From NCBI GenBank assembly GCA_030867875.1, contig JAOWCC010000028.1, positions 62,001 through 126,000 on the forward strand: DNA of 64,000 nt, given 5' to 3'. Under the pieces are notes generated by a model. It saw only the letters and a program-made list of their open reading frames with translations. It was not told where the DNA came from and made no database searches. Positions 53,971 through 64,000 of the stretch are shown here, one piece after another. Both the position numbers and the translations under genes were made by a program. How positions within the stretch are numbered: the stretch's first letter is position 1; each line of letters opens with the position of its first letter. Source of the stretch: Actinernus sp. WN-2022 (Eukaryota > Cnidaria > Anthozoa > Actiniaria > Actinernidae).

Positions 53971-56300
53971 TCATGATAGAAAAAAGGTGTCCTCACACGT
54001 GTGGCACTTCCAGTATTCGGCTTCGTTGTTATCATCCTCACATTCGGGAACAGGGTGATTTAACACAGAGTATGTAGTACCAGCATTCGTCACATTCGAT
54101 TCAGTATGAGTTGCCTTCCTCGTTTTCTTCTTCTGGTCGCGAGCAAACACCACACAAGCTGCCACTCTGTTTATTCCTGGGATCGACAGAGGCCTCCTGA
54201 TCATCTTGTACATGTTCTTCGCCAGTTGGTGCATGTTTGTCGTCTCTGATGGTGGTATACAACCTTTGAGATAGTTTGAGCTCTGCGCATGAGCTACTCC
54301 TGTTTTGTGTGCTTGTTTAGTTTAGGGATGGAAGGAAACTCTGCACCACACTCCTCTAAGGCTCCGTCTGCATCTACCACTTCATGAGTGCACTAATGTG
54401 TGTCGTCTTCTGTTTCTTGGTTTGTCCAGAAGCAGGGCTGGCTTTAATTTGGGCTTTGGATGGAAAATGGCATTGTGACGAGTCTGGCCAGTTTTTTATG
54501 TGAAGCAGTAGGATTTACACTTGTCGCACTTTCCACGTTCTGAGCTTGGAATTCCCTCATCTCCACATCGAAGAGAAACGTTGTATAGCTTAAGGAATGA
54601 AAACAACTTGATGGCCTTTACTGGGTGGCTGGTGCAGTGTGCACAGTGGATTTTAACACTATATAAACACCAGTTCATTCTTCTCTCGGTCAATATGCTT
54701 CAACTTAAAACGAAGCTCCTTCATTACGCTGCTGTTTTCTTTTCCTTTCAGCACACCGATTGGCCCTTGCAGCAGCTTGTGCAAGCTGTCGTAATCTCTG
54801 TAAAATGAGGAGTTGTCGTCTATGTGACAACTCACACCCTCAGACGTAACTGAATGACCATCGAAGCTTGCCTCCTTCCAGTGTACCCCACGCACCAGGG
54901 TGATTGCCCTGTCGAAAAGTATTGATTGCTCTGTCGGTTAGTAGTTGCTGGCATGGAGCATTTTCTTTGCCGGCAGAGTTACAGATGTTATCAGCTTCGA
55001 CATGGGACTCCACAAATGTTCTATAAGATTGTATGCAGAAAGCCGTGCTGCATAAGAACAAACAATCAGTAGGTCAGTCTAGATTACAGTCTCTCCAAAG
55101 TCGCATGAAGGATGCAGCGTTCATTATTATTGATGGTGTTCCAGTCTGGCACACCGTCTGCAATTAACAATGCATCTGTCTTCCCCTGTTTCATCTCTTC
55201 CTCTAGAAGAGGTTTCAGGTCATTTGCATGCTCTAGAGAGGTGAATTTATGAAACCTGGCAGCTCTCAACTTAATAATAGCTGGTCCAGTGTGAGCGGTT
55301 GTAATATGAGTTCTGCCAAGCTTATCTATTTGAATTTCTCCTTTGTAATGCACTGGCAATGGTGCATTGGCATGCTCGTTTTCCTTTTGTAGATCCTCAC
55401 TTTGGCCCTGTACTTCTTCTCCCTCTTGTGATGGCTCTGAATAGTCATTAAGACTGGTCTCTATCAAGAGTTCTTCCATACCATCTTCTGTTGTTTACGC
55501 CACTGGTTTCATTTGCAACTTCATGTATCCAGACGGAATGAGGAGGTACCCTGGGTGAGGGAAATTGTGATCAGGATAATTAGGTGATGCATCTGACATA
55601 AAGAAGTGGCTGATCTGGTGGTATCGACTCACAGCTAGTTGGCCAACACGCATCTTATTCATGTCATCTACACTGTAAGTCACCATTTAATCACTGAACA
55701 TGGCTGCCATTTTACGACGGCAGGCAGTTACACTGCTGAATATGCTGATCTGGGTGCTTTTCACGATGGCAGTTCTTTTTGCCTGGTACACGGGCGTCAA
55801 TGAGCCCCTTGTATCTATCAGCGCAGATAGTTCCTTTTCTCGGCGCGACGAGAAGGTGGTGTACCGGCGTATCTCTACTAATTCCCTTCTCTTTCAAACC
55901 CGGGCCGGACAGATTGTATCAGGTGCTCTCTTAATTGGGTAAGAGTGACCCCGCTACCACTGGCTGTGGTCTACGGTTCTCTGCTTAATGTTGCTTAAGA
56001 AACTCAGTTGCCACAAGTAGGATTGTGGGAAACTGTGAAACAGTAGACGGTCTTCCTGCCTTGCCTTTCTCTTTTTCTGCTTGCGGATTGTCAGATGGAC
56101 CACACTCTTTCACTGTCGGCGTTTCAACTACTTCATTGTTTTCATTTAAAAGTTCCTCAAAGATGTTGGGGGTAAAGGATCAGCTCGTGAAGATTAATGA
56201 TTACTCCTTTAGTTCCCATGGCAACGAGAAGAACGGGGAACTGAGGACTGAATTATCTGATTATCGATGGCCACTTCAAATGCTTCAGAAATTTGATCTA
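53971..56300 (-). pseudogene. DDE-like transposase pseudogene of the 4.4-kb element
   Basis: Minus-strand fragments in order: NEVVETPTVKECG and KEKGKAGRPST (about 56150-56050); LKEKGISRDT, HHLLVAPRKGT, DRYKGLIDARVPGKKNCHRE (55897-55712); YSVDDMNKMRVGQLAVSRYH and SPNYPDHNFPHPGYLL (55686-55498); an in-frame TAA at 55495-55497; a polar stretch; then DKLGRTHITTAHTGPA and DALLIADGVPDWN (55479-55084). Later parts carry WKEASFDGHSVTSEG, LRFKLKHIDREKNELVFI and Cys-rich ends (CAHCTSHPVKA, CDKCKSYCF, WKCHTCEDTF). SVDD and ADGxPDWN are plausible first and second acidic catalytic sites of a DDE enzyme. Many frameshifts and stops show it is dead. Similar proteins recur in cnidarian genomes as uncharacterised (memory). 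Confidence 0.6.
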
Positions 56301-56713
56301 CGGTAAAGGAAACTGAAGGTTTTCCCCAATCAACATTCCTAGGGCCTGGAGATCAACAGCGCTGAGAGGCTGCTTTGGCATATCCTGAATACCGTCATAA
56401 AACTCGTCATATTCTGCTCGCCAGGTTAATGTTTCGGAGTTCCAGCTTTCAAAATGAAGCCTTTCAGCTTGGGACCCAACAAATTGTCCGGACGGTTACA
56501 ACCTTCTGCTGGTTAAGTCGGCATCGAAGCATACGGAGGAGTTCCTGGTCAACAATCTGTAATTATATAACGTGTGATATATAATTGTGCCACACTGCGT
56601 TTATTTTAGTGTTGGTCTACTGGCACTTAAACCTACCCCTTCTCAGACATAAAAGAAAATCCCTACATGTACCCCATCTTATACTACCTTTTTGTGTAGA
56701 AAAATACACTGTT

Positions 56714-57420
56714 TCAGCTTCTGTTAACAGTCTCTGTTTTGTCATGCAAAAATGATGCCATCGCATTGGTTCCCTGCTTCGGGTCCAGAGTAATTTGGCT
56801 AACTTTCTCCAATGTCAGTTTTAATTTGTGTGTCAACTTTTCTACTTCTTCCAATGTTTCCATCAACTTAGATATCCTGCCCTTCCGGATGATATTTTCA
56901 TCATATTCGTTCTTTAGCTGGTTCAAATTAAGGCAATCGAGGGACAAGCGCGCGACAATGGCTAGAAAGGACTTGTTGAATAATACATCTTCCGCCGTCA
57001 AGATAGCAGGGCATAATTTATACAGGAAATTTACTGCCTGTGCTTGTTCATGACCTTTAAATAACTCTGTCTATTTGTGAAACGAGGGTATTTCGCCCTC
57101 GCTGGTCACCACCTCATTTGAAACATTTTCACCTTTGCAGATCACACTGTTGCTCAGTTGAACGACGAATGGACTATACTCCTCGGCGGATTTTCATTTT
57201 CGGCCCCATCTGAAATAGTTTTTAGTTCTTTTTCCCCTGGAAGTAATTCCTGGAACTTCCTCAGAGCTTCTTCGTCTTTGCAGTAGATGTTTTTCCAAAG
57301 CTGCTGAGCTTCGGCAATTTTGCTCTTTTTCACTTTGCCTCCAGCTTTGTGCCTTTGGAAATACCGCTCAATAAAGAACTCATACCTGTTGAAATGATCC
57401 GAGTAAATAAAACTACCTGC
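56714..57420 (-). pseudogene. Second degraded gene of the 4.4-kb element
   Basis: Two open stretches. 57420-57154 (no ATG seen) reads YSDHFNRYEFFIERYFQRH, GGKVKKSKIAEAQQLWKNIY, EEALRKFQELLPGEKELKT. 57053-56714 reads FLYKLCPAILTAEDVLFNKS, LSLDCLNLNQLKNEYDENI, METLEEVEKLTHKLKLTLEK. Both look like real helical protein, and a stop separates them. No known domain is recognised. Location upstream of the DDE-like gene in the same element suggests an accessory protein or the 5' exons of the same gene. Confidence 0.45.
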
Positions 57421-57749
57421 TCTCTTGCGTTCAGGGAGAACGGTCCCGAAAAGTGTTAACTGTGGAATGGTGCAGCAACTGCAGGGATGTCATTGCTTAG
57501 TAACCACTATATCAATATGGCCGGGAGAAACTGCGATGTTTTATTGAATTACCGCTGACAAGATCGCTTTTCCGATCAAGAAACCATCGCGAGAGCATCA
57601 GTTACACTTTGTGATTCTAAAAACATATTCTTTGGGTCTGAATATGGAGGTTTTGGACCACAATATATCCATGAGTTTATTGAAACATACAGGTTAGTGT
57701 ATAAATAGTAGAAAAATATTCTATTTTTAACAGAAGTCGAATCTATTCG

Positions 57750-58017
57750 CATACATGCCAACCCCCGGAGTTCTAAAATCTGGAGAATGTTGGAGAATGA
57801 TTTCCGATTTTTTCCGAAGATACCCCGATTGTGTTCCGAAGACTTTCCGAAAGCTCTCGGAAAAATTAGTTTCATGCTTTTTGGTAGAAAGATTATTTAA
57901 AGAAATCCATAAAATGGCTAAACTGAACCGAGAGATTTGAGGCTCTATCCGGGAGACCGGGAGATGATGTCCAAAATCTGGAGTCTCCCGCATAAACCGG
58001 GAGAGTTGGCAGGTATG
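57750..58017. mobile_element. 268-bp MITE, TATTCG duplication
   Basis: Inverted ends CATACATGCCAACCCCCGG and CATACCTGCCAACTCTCCC, with repeated CCGGGAGA motifs inside. Flanked by TATTCG at 57744-57749 and 58018-58023. Nested in the 4.4-kb element. Confidence 0.85.
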
Positions 58018-58168
58018 TATTCGGATCGAGTTGTGTTTCCGTAATGACTGCTTAATATTATTCACATGCCAACCATTATTGTTACGTTAAGGGGGGTGGG
58101 AGGAGGGGGGTCAGGGCTTAACGTCCATTGGACGTTAGTGAAAATTGTTTTGATTTGTCGACGGCTTC

Positions 58169-58457
58169 TTAGTCAGTGTGTGATGAATGATCAAATTAAA
58201 TCGTCTAATTTACCCACATTCTAGTTGTCTACATGCATGAACTGTCTGGTATAGGATATAATTATAGAGTGGGACAGATGTACATTGCTTTACCCTAACC
58301 TTACTGTCATTTATTGTACCATTGCTAGCTCTGTAATTTCATGATCATGCCGTACAGTGCAGTAACCATGCCGTAAGTCATGGCCGTAATAAGGATCGGG
58401 TTTTGTTCAGGCTCCCCAAATGACCACTCTGGTTGGAAAGTGGTTATCGTAGTATTG
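58169..58457. other. No supported feature
   Basis: AT-rich spacer between two elements. Confidence 0.4.
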
Positions 58458-58954
58458 TGCACTTATCATCGGCTTTCCCCGGGGTCGACCCCCGGGACAC
58501 TCCGGGTGTTTTTGTTTTCAGGACCCAAACAAGTCGACCAAAGCCCCAGGGTACTGGGCAGTAATTTCGTGACAAATCCCCCTCCCCCAGGGCCATATTA
58601 GCCAACATACCCTCAACAATCTTTGCATGTAAAACAGACAAAAGTGTCCATTTTTGGGCTCGACTGGCGCTAATCTTGATACCTCTGTCATGGTACCAAA
58701 TAAAGCAGCCTGGACCTTGTTTGTCGCACTTTATCATAAACACGTTTAAAATATCCGCACCGTGAAAGTTTGGATACCGCTGACCTGTGTCAAACCATTC
58801 CCGCGGGGTGTCTTCGGGGGTTAATACTACGATCCAATAGACGTACAATTCGCCCTCTCCGCGGGGAATGAAAAATGTCCAAAGTCGACTAATCTCTTCC
58901 TAACCCCATGGGTATCCCGGGGGTCGACCCCCGGGGAAGCCGATGATAAGTGCA
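58458..58954. mobile_element. 497-bp MITE with GTCGAC-rich ends
   Basis: About 43-bp inverted ends (TGCACTTATCATCGGCTT, then CCCGGGGGTCGACCCCCGGG-like palindromes) are nearly perfect. The terminal TGCA is palindromic, so the target duplication is ambiguous. Interior open frames on both strands have no family features. Confidence 0.85.
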
Positions 58955-60345
58955 TTACATGGAAACGAGTAATACATCAACAGGAAACGTTTGCACAGTT
59001 AATCTGCCTTTGCTTCGTCATGGTAAACCATTCCTCCAATTTCTCTATTTAGCAAACCCTTTGGCTTTAACTAAACCAGCCATACACTATGACCGCTGCC
59101 TGCAAACATAAAACTGAGTTTTATGTGAAGGATATTCTCACTGAGCTAAGTACGGGAAAAGCTTTCAACTGCCCGCAGATTACGAATCACTGACAAATGT
59201 CGCAAATACGAGATATTTTTACAAAATCGCGTAAAAACTAAAATGGATTCTAGCAAATATTTCACGATACCGGTGTGTCGCTTTTTGAATGGTGAAAGTT
59301 AAATTGGAGTGTTAATCCAAAGCAAAAATTTAAAACAAAACTTATCTTGTCAGTGCTAGACCTGAATATGTAACACCAAACTTCAGGCGGTTTAATGGCT
59401 GACTAAATTTACAAAGAAAACCAAGAAACTCACTTTGTGCCACGCAAAAACAATTCTTAGTCAAGAGTTTGTTATTCAGTGTGTTTGTTTGTGACTATAA
59501 ATAAAATAGTAATTAGAGTGTTAATCCAAAGCGAAAATTGGGAATTCAAATTAGTCTGCTTGAGTGCTAGTTTTTGGCGAAAATCCCCTTTTAATAATGA
59601 AAACTCTGATACCAGTGTAGGCAATTAAAATTTGAAAAAAAAAATGGTAACCGGGAAACCGGCGGCCTAGCTTGCTGTTTATTTTTGAAACAAAAAGTCT
59701 CGTGATTGAAAAACATAAGTCGCACTTTAAATTGAGTAATATTTGCTTGATACCTTTCAGTTGATCTAAGAAGATGAATGTTTTAACGATCTGTAAATGG
59801 AAACTGGGTGCCAGATAAAAAGCAACCAATCATAGCAAAGACGCCGCGACGAAAATCTAAACTAAAATTTAATTAGACAAAACAATTGATTTCCCCAAGT
59901 GACGAGAAGACGTTTTTCAAATAGAAAGGGCGTGAATTTCTTGTTTACTTTTGTATACTTTTTAATCAATGTTATGGTCTCTAAGAGCCGAATTTTAAAG
60001 GAAATTTAAATCTTAGACGCTATTAGAAACTATAGATCCTTCCACAGTTTCTTTGAACTTTTGATATATACGTATAACAGCAAAACCGTCGATACTGCTG
60101 AAAAGAGCACCTCAAAGTTAGTCAAAATCCCAAATTTGAGAGTTATATCTTGAATAGGAGCAAAGTTATAGGCCCGCAAACTCGGAAAATTTTGATTGGG
60201 GGGAAAGTTTGTGCCAACAGATATTAAAACGATATCTAAGATTTAGACTTAATTTAGGCCTGATGAAACGGTGACATTGGCGACAGAGCGGAAAAACGGA
60301 GCGCATGCGCATTTGCCACTTCATTAAAAGTGAATCAAGGACAAG
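58955..60345. other. No supported gene; short direct repeat
   Basis: GAGTGTTAATCCAAAGC occurs twice (about 59306 and 59516), followed in each case by a related CTAG-containing stretch. Otherwise featureless. Confidence 0.45.
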
Positions 60346-60465
60346 ATGGCCGCCGAGCGGGAGTGGATTGTAGCTCTTTTTCAGGGACCTCTCACAGCTC
60401 AAGAAATACCACGATTACTTTATTACTTCACACCATGGACTGATATTCTTCAGCGACTTCTCTGA
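60346..60465 (+). CDS. Small ORF with YY1/Kozak-like start
   Basis: ATG in the context ACAAGATGGCCGCCGAG opens a 39-residue frame (MAAEREWIVALFQGPLTAQE... ending DILQRLL, stop at 60463-60465). The CAAGATGGC context is typical of metazoan housekeeping start sites and YY1 sites, and the upstream sequence is slightly richer in CpG. It could be a short protein, an upstream ORF, or a first exon, but no downstream continuation was found. Low confidence. Confidence 0.3.
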   Translation: MAAEREWIVALFQGPLTAQEIPRLLYYFTPWTDILQRLL

Positions 60466-60834
60466 ACCCAAATAACACATAATCCAGTTCACTGAAAGAA
60501 CGCTACCATTGCTCGTACAACTCTGTCTTCAAGAAAAACGAACCATTTCGAAATGTTCATATGCGGCTGGAAAAACGCCAAAAATAAGGAAACTTGTGAA
60601 TATATAAGCTTTATACTTCGGTAGAGAACTAAGGAGGTAATGGGTTTAAACATATAAAATACCATATTCGAGATTTTCATACCATTTTTCAAACGAAGCA
60701 TTTGAAGTTACAGTAGTGACTAGACTGTCTACAGCAGTAGAAATCCTGGAACGACGATCATTACCAAAGACTGTAAGTAAAGCTACAGAGCTATTATCAG
60801 GAAATTATACAATATTTCACTTGATTTGATTATT
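60466..60834. other. No supported feature
   Basis: AT-rich sequence before the large inverted repeat. Confidence 0.4.
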
Positions 60835-61320
60835 ATGGTATTTAATACATCGTCATTTTGACGAATTAGTTGCATGATTTACCAAATGTAAAGAAAACGA
60901 ATTTTAATTTTGTTTTAAAATGAAGTATATATATACATGTAAAAAATACTTAATGTTATAATTGTTCTGTTTTCAGAAAGCCAACAATAAAACAGTTGTA
61001 ATCGAATGCCTTTGGCAAAGTAGTTTTGTGTTCATTTAATTTTGTTCATGTTAGAAGTGAGTGACGCTAATTATGTTGTGTGGGACTTTTGTGCGTTTCT
61101 GTATAAAGGGAGATATGGTGGTTGGTGTACTATGAAATCAAGAGCCAACATGTGGACACTCTCACCCAAGCTTTGTGTTTTACACGAAAGCTTTGTGCTT
61201 TACACGAAACAGTACTTCTTCTTGTTTTCCCAGAAAAAAGGAAGCCTGCAATAGTATACCTTTCCCTTCCCAACTCCATCAGTGTTTTACTTGATGTTTT
61301 TGAATATCTGGACTAAACAG
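60835..61320 (+). repeat. Large inverted repeat, left arm
   Basis: Matches 63505-64000 in inverted orientation over nearly 490 bp at moderate identity. Shared blocks include TTCTGTTTTCAGAAAGCCAA, GCCTTTGGCAAAGTAGTTTT and TTCCCAACTC. The left arm has a local 20-bp tandem duplication (AGCTTTGTGYTTTACACGAA, about 61171-61210). TTCTGTTTTCAG looks like a splice acceptor and is kept in both arms. Confidence 0.85.
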
Positions 61321-63504
61321 CAAAGGAGCATATTTGCTTGTGTAGACTACTTGAGAAATGGACTCTTCAAGCACCATCACTTCTCCTGATCTTCACTTTA
61401 TTCTCCCCAAGCACAAGCAAAGTGAGACAAATATGCATACGTGTAGGATAATTGAAAGAGATATAAATAGCCTCCATCGCAAACTACATGCACATATATG
61501 AGAACAAATTTACATTTTTCATGTATACTTTATTTGAGTGTTTTAAAATTGTTAAAAACTGTTTTTAATTGTAACAGAGGAAGGACTACAAATATATTTT
61601 TAAAGTATTTGCTTTAATGTGAAACTATTTGTGTGTATCTCTCTTTTTAATTCATTTGCCTAATGGTTACTAATACATAATATTTGTACAGGAATCCATA
61701 AGCAATTACATATAATAAAATTAATTGTTGATTTCTTTGAAAAACATGGTAGGTTCCTCTTTCACGAGCTTCTTTAATTGGGAGTTTCACAGAAACTACA
61801 TAATTAGCATAATGCAGAGGTTCATCAATTTTCAGTGTACATATGTAGCTGGCTTGGACTTTGAAAGTAGAGCTCTGTCAATATGCCTTCAGTAATAAAT
61901 GTATGTTAAGATACAAATATAGTATGCATAGCTGGCTATACATGTATATACAGCTATTTCAGGCTAAGTGCAATGTAGATACATGCTAGTGCTGGAGCAC
62001 TGGCTGTAGCCAGGTTATTTTGAAACCCCTCGGATAATTATAGTGACCATTTCCTGTATGGCCCCATTTTCTGTACACCTATAATATACTTATTTTATGA
62101 AGTGTGTGAACACTAAGTGAATATTATTTTCTGAAATTATGTGAAGGGCTAATCTAGGAAACATGTCAATAATAATAAGTAACATGTTTTCTAAACTTGA
62201 TTTTTAAAATGAAATTTGTATGAATTATGTGAAATTATTTTAAAGGTTAACTGTGAATTGTGGCTTTGTCAAGTGCTTATAATATATTATTTTATGCGAA
62301 CTTATTTCAGAGGTGAATCATGTGTATATGCTAATGCACCTAATAAATCATATCAAGGCAGAAAGAGGGTCAGCTTTTTATTGGATAATTTTGAGGTAGA
62401 AGGGGGAAGGGTTAGGTGCCCAGTGAATGAATGAGATAGTCCAGTTTGTATAAGCACAATTAATTTGGGAAAGGAAAGCAATGAGGGGGAAGTATGTTGG
62501 AATGAAGCACATGTTTCCAATGGCTTCCATTTTATAATAATAATAACAACAATCAGACAGTGTATTATTAAATAAATAATTAATAATAGTTCTATTATAA
62601 TAATGATATCAATGCTCTGCTTATGATCATGCATGTTCATTTAAAATCAACATTTTTAAACATAATTAAGTTTTAAAATGCTAAGTGTGCATTCTGTATT
62701 AAGCAGACCATTTTAAATGGCTAGGAGGTATGCCTATGACCTAAAGCTCAGGGATGCTCTGATATGGTAAACTCTTTCTGAATTTAAGGTTCAGATACAA
62801 CATACATAAATATGTAATTTATTATATTAGTATTTTGATAGCTATATATAATATTATAATTTCATGTCAAAAATTAAAACCCCTTGTGATTTGAATTAAC
62901 ATGAACATGCAATGTTATTTTATGTCATGTTTTGCACATGTATCTGATTGTTAATGTTAGTATCATGAATGAAACCTCATCGGAATTAACCCCCATAGCC
63001 ATCATGATTTTTCTTTCCCAAATACATTATCAAGCCCACATTCTTTCAATCAACACTTACAATGTTACCCTTCCTCACTCAAAATTTGAGTTACACCACC
63101 AACACATACATGATTTGTCTCTTGAATTAAATTTTACAGAATAGTTTTTCCATATTTAAGAAAATAACTTATTTGTAATGTTTCATAGATACATAAGTGT
63201 TCTTGTTTTTGGTGGAGAATAAAGATGAAGAGAAGTGATGGTGCTGAAAAGTATATTTTTTTTAGTCTTAATTCCATATAGATGTGTTCCTTCCAATGCT
63301 GATAAAATATGGAACCAGATAATTGTCAGTTTTTTCTACAGTAAAAATAAATAGGTTTAAAACAGTTATAGTCTCAAAAAATGAGAAATTATATAGATGA
63401 AAACTGTATAAGTTTGTTTTTGTTTTCATAGTTTGCTGTATTTGCCTGACTTTGCTTTTGTTTGGGAAGAATAGAGATAAAGATAAATATAATGGTGTTA
63501 ATTT
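61321..63504. other. AT-rich spacer of the inverted repeat
   Basis: About 2.2 kb of very AT-rich sequence with short open frames only. Nothing coding is supported. Confidence 0.5.
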
Positions 63505-64000
63505 TTGTTAAGTCTGTATTTCAAAACAAGTAATCTGTATAACCAGGTGTTCCTTTACTATTTCGGTACAGATATTCCAAAACAGCAAACAAACACCGAG
63601 TGAATTGGGAAGAGAAACCAGTTTTACTATTTTACAGGAAAATAAACAAGACCAGAGGTACTGCTTCCCAGTTTGATCTGCATAAAATGTGTATAAAAGC
63701 AAACAATGCAAAGCTTGGGTGAGAAAGTCCACATGCAAGCTCTTATGATTTCATACACCAACCATGCATGCACCTCTCATACAAAACCGCACAAAAATCC
63801 AACACAACATAATTAGTCTCAACCCAGTCTTCAAACATGAACAAAATTAAATGAACACAAAACTACTTTGCCAAAGGCATTCGATCACAACTATGTTTTA
63901 TTGTTGGCTTTCTGAAAACAGAACAATTATAAAATATTAAATTAAAATTCGTTTTCCTTACATTGGTAAAACAGTCAACTAATTCATCAAAATGCCGATG
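63505..64000 (-). repeat. Large inverted repeat, right arm (cut by window end)
   Basis: Partner of 60835-61320. Homology is still running at the window edge (TTTTGATGAATTAGTTG against TTTTGACGAATTAGTTG), so the arm continues beyond 64000. Confidence 0.85.

Larger units (their letters stand above)
53744..58168. mobile_element. 4.4-kb DNA transposon, TTA duplication
   Basis: Ends GGGGCCGTCGACAAAT (left) and GAAGCCGTCGACAAAT (from the right) are flanked by TTA at 53741-53743 and 58169-58171. Subterminal palindromes AACGTCCATTCGGACGTT and AACGTCCATTGGACGTT follow at each end, next to G-rich runs. Two degraded minus-strand genes lie inside, and a 268-bp MITE is inserted near the right end. The TTA duplication resembles PIF/Harbinger, but the encoded protein does not look like a Harbinger transposase to me, so the superfamily is open. 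Confidence 0.8.

Noticed and set aside
53744..58168. Assignment of the 4.4-kb element to PIF/Harbinger
   Set aside because: Only the TTA duplication supports it; the encoded motifs do not fit what I know of Harbinger transposases, so I left the superfamily open.

Overview
The window reads as eukaryotic, most likely cnidarian (an anthozoan such as a coral or sea anemone). This is an inference from an AT-rich sequence with no operon-like gene packing, CR1/L2/jockey-type non-LTR retrotransposons, a degraded tyrosine-recombinase gene, an rve-integrase-type DNA transposon, many palindromic MITEs and satellites built from them. No intact conserved host gene is visible. Almost everything that can be supported is mobile DNA, tandem repeats, or members of one multicopy family encoding a coiled coil plus a conserved C-terminal domain.

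Layout. 0-6.3 kb: mostly featureless, with a palindrome, a 30-bp minisatellite and a LINE 3' fragment lying between two coding remnants. 6.3-8.9 kb: a pogo-like MITE whose empty site is preserved in a nearby duplicate, then a broken coiled-coil family member. 9.7-12.1 kb: a terminal-inverted-repeat (TIR) element containing a perfect hairpin, a minisatellite of about 84 bp and one unknown ORF. 12.3-14.4 kb: a degraded LINE. 14.9-20.7 kb: a nested stack consisting of a palindromic integrase transposon, a tyrosine-recombinase pseudogene split by a 908-bp MITE with TTA target duplications, and a TA-flanked MITE with its empty site preserved 480 bp away. 23.6-26.6 kb: a foldback element whose left arm was hit by a TTAA-flanked element. 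27.7-32.6 kb: two back-to-back tandem arrays (894-bp palindromic units, then 360-bp units each carrying a tRNA-like gene) between 46-bp direct repeats. 33.2-36.2 kb: a small MITE, a LINE fragment and a 'HAFTGCDT' pseudogene. 37.1-42.6 kb: a 32-bp satellite interrupted by a nearly complete 3.6-kb LINE. 42.6-50.6 kb: a segmental duplication carrying three more coiled-coil family copies. 51.4-59 kb: TIR elements, including a 4.4-kb one with two degraded genes. 60.3-64 kb: a small ORF and a large inverted repeat that runs off the window edge.

The best candidate for undescribed biology is the coiled-coil family (about 8, 45 and 50 kb). Its C-terminal domain keeps an invariant Arg-Asn-x-x-x-His-Pro, the signature of HEPN-type ribonucleases, in three divergent copies. 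All copies here carry lesions, so the active member, if any, would lie elsewhere in the genome. The second strongest signal is the pair of homogeneous arrays at 27.7-32.6 kb. The third is a set of elements sharing GGG(G)CC termini and TTA target duplications, the largest of which carries a DDE-like gene.
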